From assembly GCF_018531145.1 (NCBI RefSeq), contig NZ_JAHDSZ010000002.1, positions 1-64,000 of the forward strand: 64,000 nt of DNA. Direction: 5' to 3'. Each line of letters opens with the position of its first letter. The first letter of the stretch is position 1. This DNA is from Canibacter zhuwentaonis (GTDB lineage: Bacteria; Actinomycetota; Actinomycetes; Actinomycetales; Microbacteriaceae). Of this stretch, positions 52,237 to 60,688 are shown piece after piece. The notes beneath the pieces are model-generated. The model saw nothing but the letters and a program-made list of their open reading frames with translations, was not told where the DNA came from and did no database searches. A program made the translations under genes and the position numbers.

Positions 52237-52935
52237 CTCTCTTGCTAAATTTTTAGTGCTTCCTCTAGCATAGCGCGCCTGCCTGACCCGTTTTTAATTA
52301 TTGCCAATTCGCGCCAGCAATTGGTAGTATTCAGCGAGTTTACACGTGCCCAAGCGCCGCACAGAGAGCGAAAGACGAAAGTTACAAGCGGCAGAATCGC
52401 AGCGGCAAACACGGCTCACAATTATTTCTGGCGGACGGTCTAATAGTTATAACCCTTGTTTTTTAGGGTTCTATTTCGGGTCTGCTGAAGTTGTTTTTTG
52501 ACCTGCTGCCACCGGTAACGCTTTCGGGCAAAGCAGTTACGCTGGGGGCGACAGGCGGATTCGCGCGTCATGCGCTGCTGCTTGAGAGCGTGCTGCGGTC
52601 GTTCATCTCGTACCTGCACAGAATCACTGTTAGCATTAGGGTTTATGGTGCAAAACCCGAGTGGGAGAGTGATTTTGAGCGGATCACGCCGCGTGCGCGT
52701 CGTGCGGGCGGCGAGCTAGCACGCTGGACGCAGCTTTTGCAGTGCCATAACACAGACGTGACAGCTAGCTGACTAGCGTGCTGAGGTGTTGATTAGTGCG
52801 TCGGGGCGGCGCGACTGTTAGCCCGCTAACTAATTTGTGAGCTAAGTAGTGTGCTGGATAGCCAGCTCACTGACCAACTTACGCAAAAAGCGGTCGCCTC
52901 CCACTCCTAAGGGAAGGTGACAGCTTAAAAACAGC
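52237..52935. other. 699-base low-information region between aguA and kgd
   Basis: It contains one weak open frame (52491-52772, listed separately). A small AACCCT/AGGGTT hairpin lies near 52451-52470, and the stretch before the kgd stop has a weak CCTTCCC/GGGAGG stem that could end kgd transcription. Several short GC-rich repeats also occur. It may be a decayed gene region, but I cannot identify a parent. Confidence 0.45.
52491..52772 (+). CDS. Doubtful 93-residue open frame, possible gene remnant
   Basis: The frame starts at TTG without a convincing ribosome site. It encodes a product with a Leu/Val-rich first half (ARHALLLESVLRSF) and a charged second half (ERITPRARRAGGELARWTQL). I recognise no family. 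The open frame continues upstream to a stop at 52464 or nearby. It could be a fragment of a decayed gene or chance. It is listed because it is the only sizeable frame in a 699-base gap. Confidence 0.2.
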   Translation: MFFDLLPPVTLSGKAVTLGATGGFARHALLLESVLRSFISYLHRITVSIRVYGAKPEWESDFERITPRARRAGGELARWTQLLQCHNTDVTAS

Positions 52936-55900
52936 TTAGCTAAGGTCTAGCGCAGCGTTAATCAGGCTTTCCTGCTCGGCGGCGTGCACTTTAGCCGACC
53001 CTGTTGAAGAGGCCGCAGAAGCATCACGGCAAATTGGACGTACGCTTTCAATGCCTGGCACTTTCGCAAAGCGCCTTACCAGGAACGACCACGCGCCCTG
53101 GTTCACCGGCTCGTCTTGCACCCATACAACCTCGGCGTTCGACTCGCTAAAGCGCGACAGCGCCTGCGCAAGCTCGCGTTTGGGCAGCGGATAAAACTGC
53201 TCTAGCCGAATCAGCGCGATTCTGTTTTCGTCGCGCTTTTCCATAGCGCTGCGCAGATCGTAGTAGATTTTGCCAGCTGTGAGGATGATCCGCTTTGTCT
53301 GCTTTGGATTCGCCTGCTCGTCGCCGATTACCGTCTGGAATTTGCCCGTTACGAAATCTGCAACATCGCTCGTCGCGCTGCGCAGCCGTAGCATCGATTT
53401 AGGCGTGAACACGATCAGCGGTTTGCGCGGTCTTGCGTACGCCTGCCTGCGCAACAGATGGAAGTAGTTGGCGGGCGTTGACGGCCTGGTAACAATCATA
53501 TTGTTCTGCGCGCACAGCTGCAAATAGCGTTCAATTCGAGCGGATGAGTGATCAGGACCCTGCCCCTCGTAACCGTGAGGGAGGAGCATCACAACAGACG
53601 AGCTCTGCCCCCATTTCTGCTCCGCAGAGGAGAGGAACTCATCGACCACGGTTTGCGCGCCATCGGCAAAATCACCAAACTGCGCCTCCCACAGCACAAG
53701 AGCTTCTTCGCGCTGTAGTGAATAGCCGTACTCGTAGGCGAGCGCAGCATACTCGGAGAGCAGCGAATCGTAAATCCAGAAACGAGCCTGGTCGTCGCTC
53801 AGGTTTGTGAGTGGTAGCCACTCTTGCCCGTTCTTACGATCGTGAAAAACAGCGTGTCGCTGCGCAAAAGTGCCGCGGCGGGCATCCTGCCCGGCAAAAC
53901 GCACCGGAATGTTCTCTTGCAGCAGCGTGCCCAGCGCGAGAATTTCGCCAAAGCCCCAGTCGATGCCGCCGTCACGGCTCATCTTGTGGCGTTTTTGCAG
54001 CAGTGCTTCAAGTTTCGGATGCACTGTGAAGCCAATCGGTTTGTTCAGGTGAGCATCACCAATCAGCTCAAGCTGGGCGCGTGACACAGCGGTTTCAACC
54101 TCGGTTGTTGCCGGCTGCTCGGTGACCTCCTCGATCCGTTCATCCAGATTGATAACCTGCACAGCGTCGGTGTTTTCTGCCTCGTGAGTCTCGTTAAAGG
54201 CCTGCTCGAGCTTCTGCTGGAAGTTGCGCTTTGCCTGCTCGTATTCCTCCTGCGTGATATCGCCGCGCCCAACAAGATCGGAGGTGTACAGGGTACGAGT
54301 GGAGCGTTTCGCCTCGATGAGATCATACATTAGCGGCTGCGTCATCGACGGCTCGTCGCCCTCGTTGTGACCCCTGCGACGGTAGCAGATCAGGTCGATA
54401 ATCACGTCACGGTGGAACTTCTGGCGGAACTGGTACGCCAGCTGCGCAACCCGCACAACAGACTCGGGATCATCGCCGTTAACATGGAAAATCGGTGTTT
54501 GCACGGTTTTACCAACGTCACTGGCGTACGTTGAGCTGCGCGAATCAATCGGCAGCGTTGTGAAACCAACCTGGTTATTAACAATAATGTGGATGGTGCC
54601 GCCTGTGCGGTAGCCGCGCAGCTGCGACATCTGCAGCGTTTCATAAACAATGCCCTGACCGGCAAAAGCCGCGTCGCCGTGGACGAGCACTGGCAGACTT
54701 GTGAAGGAGCCGATCGGCTTGAGATCCTGCTTAGCGCGCACAATACCGCTCAGCACGCCGTTCACAACCTCAAGGTGCGACGGGTTTGCCGCCAGGTGGA
54801 TCGGCACCTGCGTGCCGTTTGGCGCGGTGAAAACACCCGACGCGCCCAGGTGGTATTTAACGTCACCGGAAGACCCAGCGGCAGACTGCGACCCTTCAAA
54901 CTCACGGAAAATCTGCCCATAGCTCTTGCCTGCGATGTTAGAGAGCACGCTCAGCCGGCCGCGGTGAGCCATGCCGATATCAACAGAGTCAACACCGTGC
55001 TCGGCCGCCTCAATAAGCATTGCATCGAGCAACGGAATAAGCGACTCGCCGCCCTCAAGGCTGAAGCGTTTCTGACCCACGTATTTGGTTTGCAAAAATG
55101 TTTCAAAGGCCTCTGCCTCGTTGAGCTTCTCAAGAATCCGCAGCTGCACATCGTGGTGCGGTTTCTCGTAGCTCACCTCGAGCTGTGAGCGCAGCCACAG
55201 GCGCTGTTCCGGGTCGTGAATGTGCATATACTCAACACCGATTTTACGGCAGTACGAGTCACGCAAAACACCCAGAATATCGCGCAGCTTCATAAGCTTC
55301 TTGCCCGAAATTCCGCCGGTCACAAACTCGCGGTCAAGATCCCAGAATGTGAGCCCGTGCGTGGCAAGCTCAAGATCCGGGTGGGTGTGCTGTTGATACT
55401 CAAGCGGATCGGTATCCGCCATCAGATGTCCGCGCACGCGGAATGCGTTAATTAGCTCGAGCACACGGGCGTTTTTATCAACAGCGTCTTGCTGATCCAC
55501 GTAAATATCAGTTGCCCATTGCACAGGCGGATAGGGCAGCCGAAGAGCGGCGAAAATCTCTTCATAAAAGTTGTGCCTGCCAATTAGGCGCTCGTGCACG
55601 AGCTTCAAGAACTCGCCAGAGCCTGCGCCCTGAATAACCCTGTGATCGTAGGTGCTGGTGAGGGTAATAACCTTTGAAACACCCATTTGTGCCAGCGCCT
55701 CGGGGGATGCGCCCTGATACTGTGCAGGATACTCGAGCGCGCCAGCTCCTATAATACAGCCTTGCCCGTTCATAAGCCGCGGGATTGAGTGCTCGGTGCC
55801 GATGCCGCCCGGGTTGGTGAGCGTAATTGTTGCGCCCGCAAAATCAGCTGCAACGAGCTTGCCTGCGCGGGCGCGGGTGACAAGATCTTCGTATTCGGCT

Positions 55901-56616
55901 AGGAAATCGTTAAAAGCGAGAGTTTCAGCCTTTTTAACAGAGGGCACCATGAGCTGCCTGGTTCCGTCTGGCTTGGGCAGGTCAATCGCGATTCCCAGCC
56001 CGATGTGGGCGGGGGATACGCTCGCGGGTTTGCCGTCAATCTCGGTGTACGACACGTTTTGTGAGGGATACTCTTTAAGCGTTTGAATTATAGCCCAGCT
56101 GATTAGGTGAGTGAAAGAGACTTTACCACCGCGGGTGCGTTTTAGGTGATTGTTGATCACAATTCGGTTGTCGATCAGTAGTTTTGCTGGGATTACGCGT
56201 ACACTGGTTGCGGTTGGAATGCTCAGGCTGGCATCCATGTTTTTTGAAATCGTGCGCGCGATGCCTTTTAACTGGGTTACCTTATCGACGCTTGCAGTGT
56301 CTTCCGTCTGCTTTTCCGCTGCTTTCTGCGCTGCGGGGGTATCAGCTGGAATGGGAGTGCGCGGTGCGGTGTTCGTGGTTTTGGCGGCAACGGGAGATCC
56401 GCTAGCGGGTTTTGTGTCAGCGCTAGCAGCTGCCGCAGCCGGTTTTACAGCCGGTGAACTTGCGCTCTTACCGTTGGTTTTTATCTCTTCGAGTGTAGAC
56501 CACCAAGAACTATCAACAGAGTTTTTGTCGACGAGATATTGTTTGTAGAGTTCTTCGACAAGCCAGGCGTTAGCTCCAAAACGTGAGTCGCTTAATGGCT
56601 GGTTTGAGTCGGTCAC
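52936..56616 (-). CDS. kgd: Multifunctional 2-oxoglutarate metabolism enzyme (E1/E2 fusion, Kgd/OdhA type)
   Basis: This 1226-residue protein is the actinobacterial fusion of a 2-oxoglutarate dehydrogenase E1 with an E2 acyltransferase domain. An N-terminal segment (ANAWLVEELYKQYLVDKN) and an Ala/Pro linker precede the E2 catalytic core (TYDHRVIQGAGSGEF). The ThDP-dependent E1 follows, with GMAHRGRLSVL, HGDAAFAGQGIVYET and NNQVGFTT. No lipoyl domain is present, as in M. tuberculosis Kgd. I chose GTG at 56616, with AAGGAG ten bases upstream, because the N-terminus then matches known enzymes. A strong hairpin sits in the leader. Confidence 0.95.
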   Translation of the reverse strand: MTDSNQPLSDSRFGANAWLVEELYKQYLVDKNSVDSSWWSTLEEIKTNGKSASSPAVKPAAAAASADTKPASGSPVAAKTTNTAPRTPIPADTPAAQKAAEKQTEDTASVDKVTQLKGIARTISKNMDASLSIPTATSVRVIPAKLLIDNRIVINNHLKRTRGGKVSFTHLISWAIIQTLKEYPSQNVSYTEIDGKPASVSPAHIGLGIAIDLPKPDGTRQLMVPSVKKAETLAFNDFLAEYEDLVTRARAGKLVAADFAGATITLTNPGGIGTEHSIPRLMNGQGCIIGAGALEYPAQYQGASPEALAQMGVSKVITLTSTYDHRVIQGAGSGEFLKLVHERLIGRHNFYEEIFAALRLPYPPVQWATDIYVDQQDAVDKNARVLELINAFRVRGHLMADTDPLEYQQHTHPDLELATHGLTFWDLDREFVTGGISGKKLMKLRDILGVLRDSYCRKIGVEYMHIHDPEQRLWLRSQLEVSYEKPHHDVQLRILEKLNEAEAFETFLQTKYVGQKRFSLEGGESLIPLLDAMLIEAAEHGVDSVDIGMAHRGRLSVLSNIAGKSYGQIFREFEGSQSAAGSSGDVKYHLGASGVFTAPNGTQVPIHLAANPSHLEVVNGVLSGIVRAKQDLKPIGSFTSLPVLVHGDAAFAGQGIVYETLQMSQLRGYRTGGTIHIIVNNQVGFTTLPIDSRSSTYASDVGKTVQTPIFHVNGDDPESVVRVAQLAYQFRQKFHRDVIIDLICYRRRGHNEGDEPSMTQPLMYDLIEAKRSTRTLYTSDLVGRGDITQEEYEQAKRNFQQKLEQAFNETHEAENTDAVQVINLDERIEEVTEQPATTEVETAVSRAQLELIGDAHLNKPIGFTVHPKLEALLQKRHKMSRDGGIDWGFGEILALGTLLQENIPVRFAGQDARRGTFAQRHAVFHDRKNGQEWLPLTNLSDDQARFWIYDSLLSEYAALAYEYGYSLQREEALVLWEAQFGDFADGAQTVVDEFLSSAEQKWGQSSSVVMLLPHGYEGQGPDHSSARIERYLQLCAQNNMIVTRPSTPANYFHLLRRQAYARPRKPLIVFTPKSMLRLRSATSDVADFVTGKFQTVIGDEQANPKQTKRIILTAGKIYYDLRSAMEKRDENRIALIRLEQFYPLPKRELAQALSRFSESNAEVVWVQDEPVNQGAWSFLVRRFAKVPGIESVRPICRDASAASSTGSAKVHAAEQESLINAALDLS

Positions 56617-56644
56617 TGTCTGGGTGCTCCTTGTAGAAGAGTGG

Positions 56645-56676
56645 CTTGCGCTGATGCCCTCTGGCATCAGCGCAAG
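56645..56676 (-). promoter_or_regulatory. Strong hairpin in the kgd leader
   Basis: CTTGCGCTGATGCC and GGCATCAGCGCAAG form a perfect 14-bp stem with a 4-base loop. It lies between a TAGAAT -10 candidate (about 56695-56700, minus strand) and the AAGGAG site. It could protect the mRNA 5' end, block or slow polymerase, or be an operator. Confidence 0.6.
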
Positions 56677-56700
56677 AGAAAAAATGATAAACACATTCTA

Positions 56701-57058
56701 GTGGATATATCTGCAGGTATCTTGGGAAGCTCAGATTCTACACAGTGTAAGGGAGTTGGTGCGCGGTTGCTGTGGCGTGGTTTTGTGCAGCTGAGGGTGT
56801 TGGGACGTTAGCTGCCGCCGCGCTAGTGACCACTGGTTGGTTTCTGCCGCAATAGTTGCCGCCGCGCGCTTTGCACATCTTGCGAGTACTGCCGCACCTG
56901 TTGCTGATCCGGCTGCCGATCCGGCTGCTGTCGTAAACGAGTGTTTCGCAAACGGCTACCTATAGTAGAATTGTTACATTCATGGATACAGACTGTTTTA
57001 AGCCGCGCGGTAGTGCTGAGACTGCGTGCAGTAGCCGTTACACAAGCGGTGACTCACT
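56701..57058. other. Divergent spacer between kgd and the first CNNM gene
   Basis: There is no gene. A short direct repeat GATCCGGCTGC occurs twice (near 56920). TAGAAT near 56963 is a candidate -10 for the CNNM pair, giving a leader of about 90 bases. Confidence 0.4.
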
Positions 57059-58414
57059 GTGAGTGAGTGGTTATTGCTGGTAATCGGGGTGCTGTTAACG
57101 TTTGGCACCGGAGTTTTTGTTGCGGCAGAGTTCTCGCTCGTCGCCCTGGACAGGCACGAGCTCGAGCGTCGTCGGGCAACCGGTGAAAAAGGTCTCGGGG
57201 GCGTAATTAAAGCCCTTGCGCACACATCCACTCATCTTTCCGGCGCGCAACTCGGCATCACATTGACAACGCTGCTCGCCGGTTACACGCTTGAGCCAGC
57301 ACTCACAACCCTGCTGAGCGCGCCGCTGCTGAGCCTCGGAGTGACTTCGAGTGTGCTGCACATTGTAATGGCACCTGTTGCGGTGCTCTTAGCGACGCTG
57401 CTGTCAATGGTCGTTGGCGAGCTGGTTCCTAAAAACTTTGCAATCTCGCTGCCCGAGCGCACCGCAAAAATAGTTGTGCCGCTGCAAATCGGCTTCACAA
57501 CCGTGTTTAGACCCGCAATTGCGTTGCTCAACGGCAGCGCAAACAAGATTTTGCGAGTCTTTGGAATAGAGGTTAAAGAGGAGCTGTCGGGCGCGCGCAG
57601 CGCAGAAGAGCTTTCCGCGCTTGTGAAACACTCTGCTCTTGCCGGTGTTTTGGAAGCGGATACGGCAACCCTGCTTGAACGCACGCTGCGTTTTAACGCG
57701 CTCACCGCAATTGACGTGATGACCCCGCGACTGCAGATTGAGAGCGTTAACAAGGCGGAGATGCTCACCGAGCTGGTGCGCCAATCCGCTAACACTGGAT
57801 ACTCGCGGTTTCCCGTAATCGAAGACGACCGTGATGACGTTGTGGGCGTTGCGCACATTAAAAAAGCCGTTGCTGTGCCGCGGCAGAAGCGTGGCGAGGT
57901 GCGCATCGCCGTGATTCAAGAGGAAATTGTGCGCGTGCCAGAAACAATGCAGCTTGACGCGCTGCTGCGGGAGCTGCGCGCCGCTGTCTATCAGTGCGCA
58001 ATAGTTGTTGATGAGTACGGCGGCACGGCCGGGTTTGTGACGCTCGAAGATCTTGTTGAAGAGCTTGTTGGCGAGATCGCCGATGAGCACGACCGCAATC
58101 AGAGCGTGGTTGTTGGTAACTTTGAGAAGCTTATAATCCCGGGGAGTTTGCGCCCCGACCAGCTGTTCGAGCAAACCGGAATCGAAATTCCCGTGAACGC
58201 AGAATATGACACGGTGGCCGGTTATATGCTGCACGGTCTCGGGAAAATCCCGGAGGTGGGCGAAAGCCTGACGCTGCCAGACGGTGCGGTAATGCGAATT
58301 GCGCGCATGGACAGGCGGCGGATCGAGCTGATCCGCTACGAAGCGGCGCTTGTTGAGAGCGCTGACCGGGCAACGGGAGTTATTGAAATACCGGCTCAGG
58401 AGGGGCAGAAATAG
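57059..58414 (+). CDS. CNNM/CorC-type membrane protein with CBS domains (hemolysin family), full length
   Basis: This 451-residue protein has an N-terminal DUF21 membrane domain of about three or four helices ([37 protein letters not shown]). Next are two CBS domains ([11 protein letters not shown]... and [33 protein letters not shown]) and a C-terminal CorC_HlyC transporter-associated domain ending near [12 protein letters not shown]. Members are linked to Mg2+ or Co2+ transport or efflux. It starts at GTG. The stop overlaps the next paralogue as TAGTG, so the two form an operon. Confidence 0.92.
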   Translation: MSEWLLLVIGVLLTFGTGVFVAAEFSLVALDRHELERRRATGEKGLGGVIKALAHTSTHLSGAQLGITLTTLLAGYTLEPALTTLLSAPLLSLGVTSSVLHIVMAPVAVLLATLLSMVVGELVPKNFAISLPERTAKIVVPLQIGFTTVFRPAIALLNGSANKILRVFGIEVKEELSGARSAEELSALVKHSALAGVLEADTATLLERTLRFNALTAIDVMTPRLQIESVNKAEMLTELVRQSANTGYSRFPVIEDDRDDVVGVAHIKKAVAVPRQKRGEVRIAVIQEEIVRVPETMQLDALLRELRAAVYQCAIVVDEYGGTAGFVTLEDLVEELVGEIADEHDRNQSVVVGNFEKLIIPGSLRPDQLFEQTGIEIPVNAEYDTVAGYMLHGLGKIPEVGESLTLPDGAVMRIARMDRRRIELIRYEAALVESADRATGVIEIPAQEGQK

Positions 58415-59460
58415 TGTCGGACTGGGCTGGAATATTTTGGCTGGTCGTGCTGCTCTGCGTGAACGCCTTTTTTGTGGGAGCTGAGTTCGCCGTGATTTCA
58501 GCGCGGCGCTCGCAGATTGAGCCGCGCGCGCAGACCGGTTCAACAGCGGCCAAAACAGCGCTGTGGGCGATGGAGAACGCAACTCTGATGATGGCAACCT
58601 GCCAGCTCGGCATCACAGTGTGTTCGCTGCTGATTTTGAACGTTTCAGAGCCTGCTATTCACCATCTAGTCGAGGTGCCGCTCGGGCTAACCGGAATTAG
58701 TCACGAGCTGGTGAGCGTTATCGGGTTTGTGATAACACTGCTGCTGGTGAGCTATCTGCACGTTGTGTTTGGTGAGATGATGCCAAAAAACGCGGCTTTT
58801 TCAATGCCGGATCGCGCGGTGCTGCTGCTTGCGCCGCCGCTGGTTGCTATTTCTAAGGCGATCCGCCCCGTGATTTACGGCATGAACGCGGTTGCTAACG
58901 GGGTTCTGTGGCTTTTTAAGGTGGAGCCGCAGTCGGAGGCGAACAGCACCTTCACTCTTGAGGAGGTGGAGAATATCGTTGCTAACTCCACCCGTGAAGG
59001 GGTGCTGGCCGATAGCAGTGGTGCGCTGGCAGCGGCCTTTGAATTCACCAACAAAACCGCGCGGGATCTTTTTGTGCCGGCCACCGAGCTGGTTGTTTTG
59101 CCTGCCACAACGACGGTTCTTGAGCTGGAGGCAGCGGTGCAGCGGGACGGGTTTTCGCGCTATGTGCTGGCCGATTCTGCCGGTGCGCTGCTCGGGTACG
59201 TGCACATTAAAGACCTGCTGAAAACAGCGGAGTCGAAGCTGAACGAGCCGATCGACCGCGCGCTGGTGCGACCGATGCTCGCGGTAAGCGCTAAAACCGA
59301 CCTGGAAGACGTGCTGGCGCTGTTGCAGAATCAGGGCACGCACCTGGCGCGGGTGCACAACGAGACGGGCAAGCTGCTGGGCGTGATTTTCCTTGAGGAT
59401 GTTATCGAGGAGCTCGTCGGCGAAGTGAATGATGTCACAATCAGGCACCACGGCAGATAG
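58414..59460 (+). CDS. CNNM-type membrane protein with CBS domains, lacking the CorC_HlyC domain
   Basis: This second, shorter paralogue has 348 residues. The DUF21 domain has VNAFFVGAEFAVISARRSQIEPR, MATCQLGITVCSLLI and FGEMMPKNAAFSMPDR. CBS domains follow to EDVIEELVGEVNDVTIRHH, where it stops; there is no CorC_HlyC domain. Pairs of a long and a short CNNM protein are typical of actinobacteria and probably form a hetero-oligomer (inference). GTG start overlaps the stop of the first gene by one base. Confidence 0.92.
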   Translation: MSDWAGIFWLVVLLCVNAFFVGAEFAVISARRSQIEPRAQTGSTAAKTALWAMENATLMMATCQLGITVCSLLILNVSEPAIHHLVEVPLGLTGISHELVSVIGFVITLLLVSYLHVVFGEMMPKNAAFSMPDRAVLLLAPPLVAISKAIRPVIYGMNAVANGVLWLFKVEPQSEANSTFTLEEVENIVANSTREGVLADSSGALAAAFEFTNKTARDLFVPATELVVLPATTTVLELEAAVQRDGFSRYVLADSAGALLGYVHIKDLLKTAESKLNEPIDRALVRPMLAVSAKTDLEDVLALLQNQGTHLARVHNETGKLLGVIFLEDVIEELVGEVNDVTIRHHGR

Positions 59461-59619
59461 CGGGGGTTGCGCGGTCGTGATCTGTTGGTGTTTTGGTGGC
59501 GTGGCACGCTTTCGTTGGGCGACTCGCTGGTGCTGTGCGGTTGCGGATCGCTGGTGCTGTCTTGCTCTGGCGCGCTCGTGTCGTGCGGATCTAGCGGGCG
59601 TGGTTAGTGGCGGTGTTGT

Positions 59620-60396
59620 ATGGCGGTAAAAACTTCTGATTTAAGCCCCTTTGTACGTGAGGCGCTGCGAAAAAACAGGGTGGATCAATCCTGGTATCCG
59701 GCGCTGGCGCGGGTGTCCGCCGAACTTGAACAGGTGCTGCGAGTTGTTGCGCATGAGCGCAAGAGCGGAATTGGTGTTTTGCCCGATCCACAAAATGTGT
59801 TCAGAGCGTTGCGCACGCCCTTAGAGTTGGCGCGGGTCTTGATTTTGGGGCAGGATCCGTACCCCAACCGGGCGCACGCCACGGGTCTGGCATTTAGCGT
59901 CGACAGTGAGGCGGCGAGCCTGCCAGCATCACTGCGCAATATTTACGCTGAACTTGCTACCGATGTTGCGGTTAGACCCGTAACGGGCGATCTTAGTGGA
60001 TGGGTGAGTCAGGGTGTTTTACTGCTGAACACCGTGCTCACCGTGCGGGAGGGTGAGTCGCAGTCGCACAGCAAAATAGGCTGGCAGCCGATAGTGCGGC
60101 GGTTGGTGCGCGCCCTGGCGGAGCGCGAAAATGCGCCGCTTATGGCGGTTTTATGGGGCAAAAACGCGGCGGGGTTGCTGCCCGAGCTGGGGCTTGCAAA
60201 CACCGTGCCCGTTTTTGCGAACGTGCCGGGTGTGCGCGTCGAATATATGGGAGGTGTGAATTGTGCGGTGCATGCTCTGGCGTCGCCGCACCCGTCGCCG
60301 TTGTCCGCGCACCGCGGATTTTTTGGCTCGAAGCCGTTTAGCAGAGTGAATGAGCTGCTGATTGCTGCGGGAGTGGATGCTATCTACTGGGGGTAG
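59620..60396 (+). CDS. ung: Uracil-DNA glycosylase (family 1)
   Basis: Ung removes uracil from DNA. The water-activating motif appears as GQDPYPNRAHATGLAFSV, the actinobacterial form of GQDPYH. The DNA-intercalation and catalytic His motif is HPSPLSAHRGFFGSKPFSRVN. Length is 258 residues. The ATG lacks a strong ribosome site; GTTGT precedes it. It follows the CNNM pair by 159 bases of GC-rich sequence. A repeat-containing spacer follows. Confidence 0.94.
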   Translation: MAVKTSDLSPFVREALRKNRVDQSWYPALARVSAELEQVLRVVAHERKSGIGVLPDPQNVFRALRTPLELARVLILGQDPYPNRAHATGLAFSVDSEAASLPASLRNIYAELATDVAVRPVTGDLSGWVSQGVLLLNTVLTVREGESQSHSKIGWQPIVRRLVRALAERENAPLMAVLWGKNAAGLLPELGLANTVPVFANVPGVRVEYMGGVNCAVHALASPHPSPLSAHRGFFGSKPFSRVNELLIAAGVDAIYWG

Positions 60397-60447
60397 TGCC
60401 GCAGTGCTAGCGCGTATGTTCGGCGAGCGCTGACCGTTTAAGGGGAG

Positions 60448-60604
60448 TGTTTCACAAGTACGCTCGTGTAGATAGGAATGTTTCACAACTTAAAAGTGCG
60501 GGTGTTTTACGCGAGGAGCGCGAATATTTAGTAGCAGGGAATGATATTGTTTCACAGGTGCGCGCGTGTAAATAGGTGTGTTGCACAACTAAAAGTGCGG
60601 GTGT
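60448..60604. repeat. Two imperfect direct repeats of about 58 bp, 100 bp apart
   Basis: Copy A (60448-60505) and copy B (60548-60604) align over their whole length with about ten mismatches and one indel. Both begin TGTTTCACA and end AAAAGTGCGGGTGT. TGTTTCACA also occurs inside copy A near 60480, and a variant, TGTTGCACA, inside copy B. The copies lie in the 292-base spacer between ung and the convergent putA-like gene, which otherwise shows nothing. No known repeat class is recognised. Confidence 0.75.
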
Positions 60605-60688
60605 CCGGTTCTGAACGCACGCACTTAAATGCGATACGAGCTGCGTCTGTGGTTGCTAGTAAAGGCAGCTACAACTAGCTACTGTGAC

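Noticed and set aside
56617-56694. N-terminal extension of Kgd reading through the leader hairpin
   Set aside because: The extension is hydrophobic and encoded by the hairpin itself. The GTG at 56616 has a Shine-Dalgarno and matches the family N-terminus.
60448-60604. CRISPR-like array
   Set aside because: There are only two long imperfect copies, the repeat is too long and divergent, and no cas genes are in the window.
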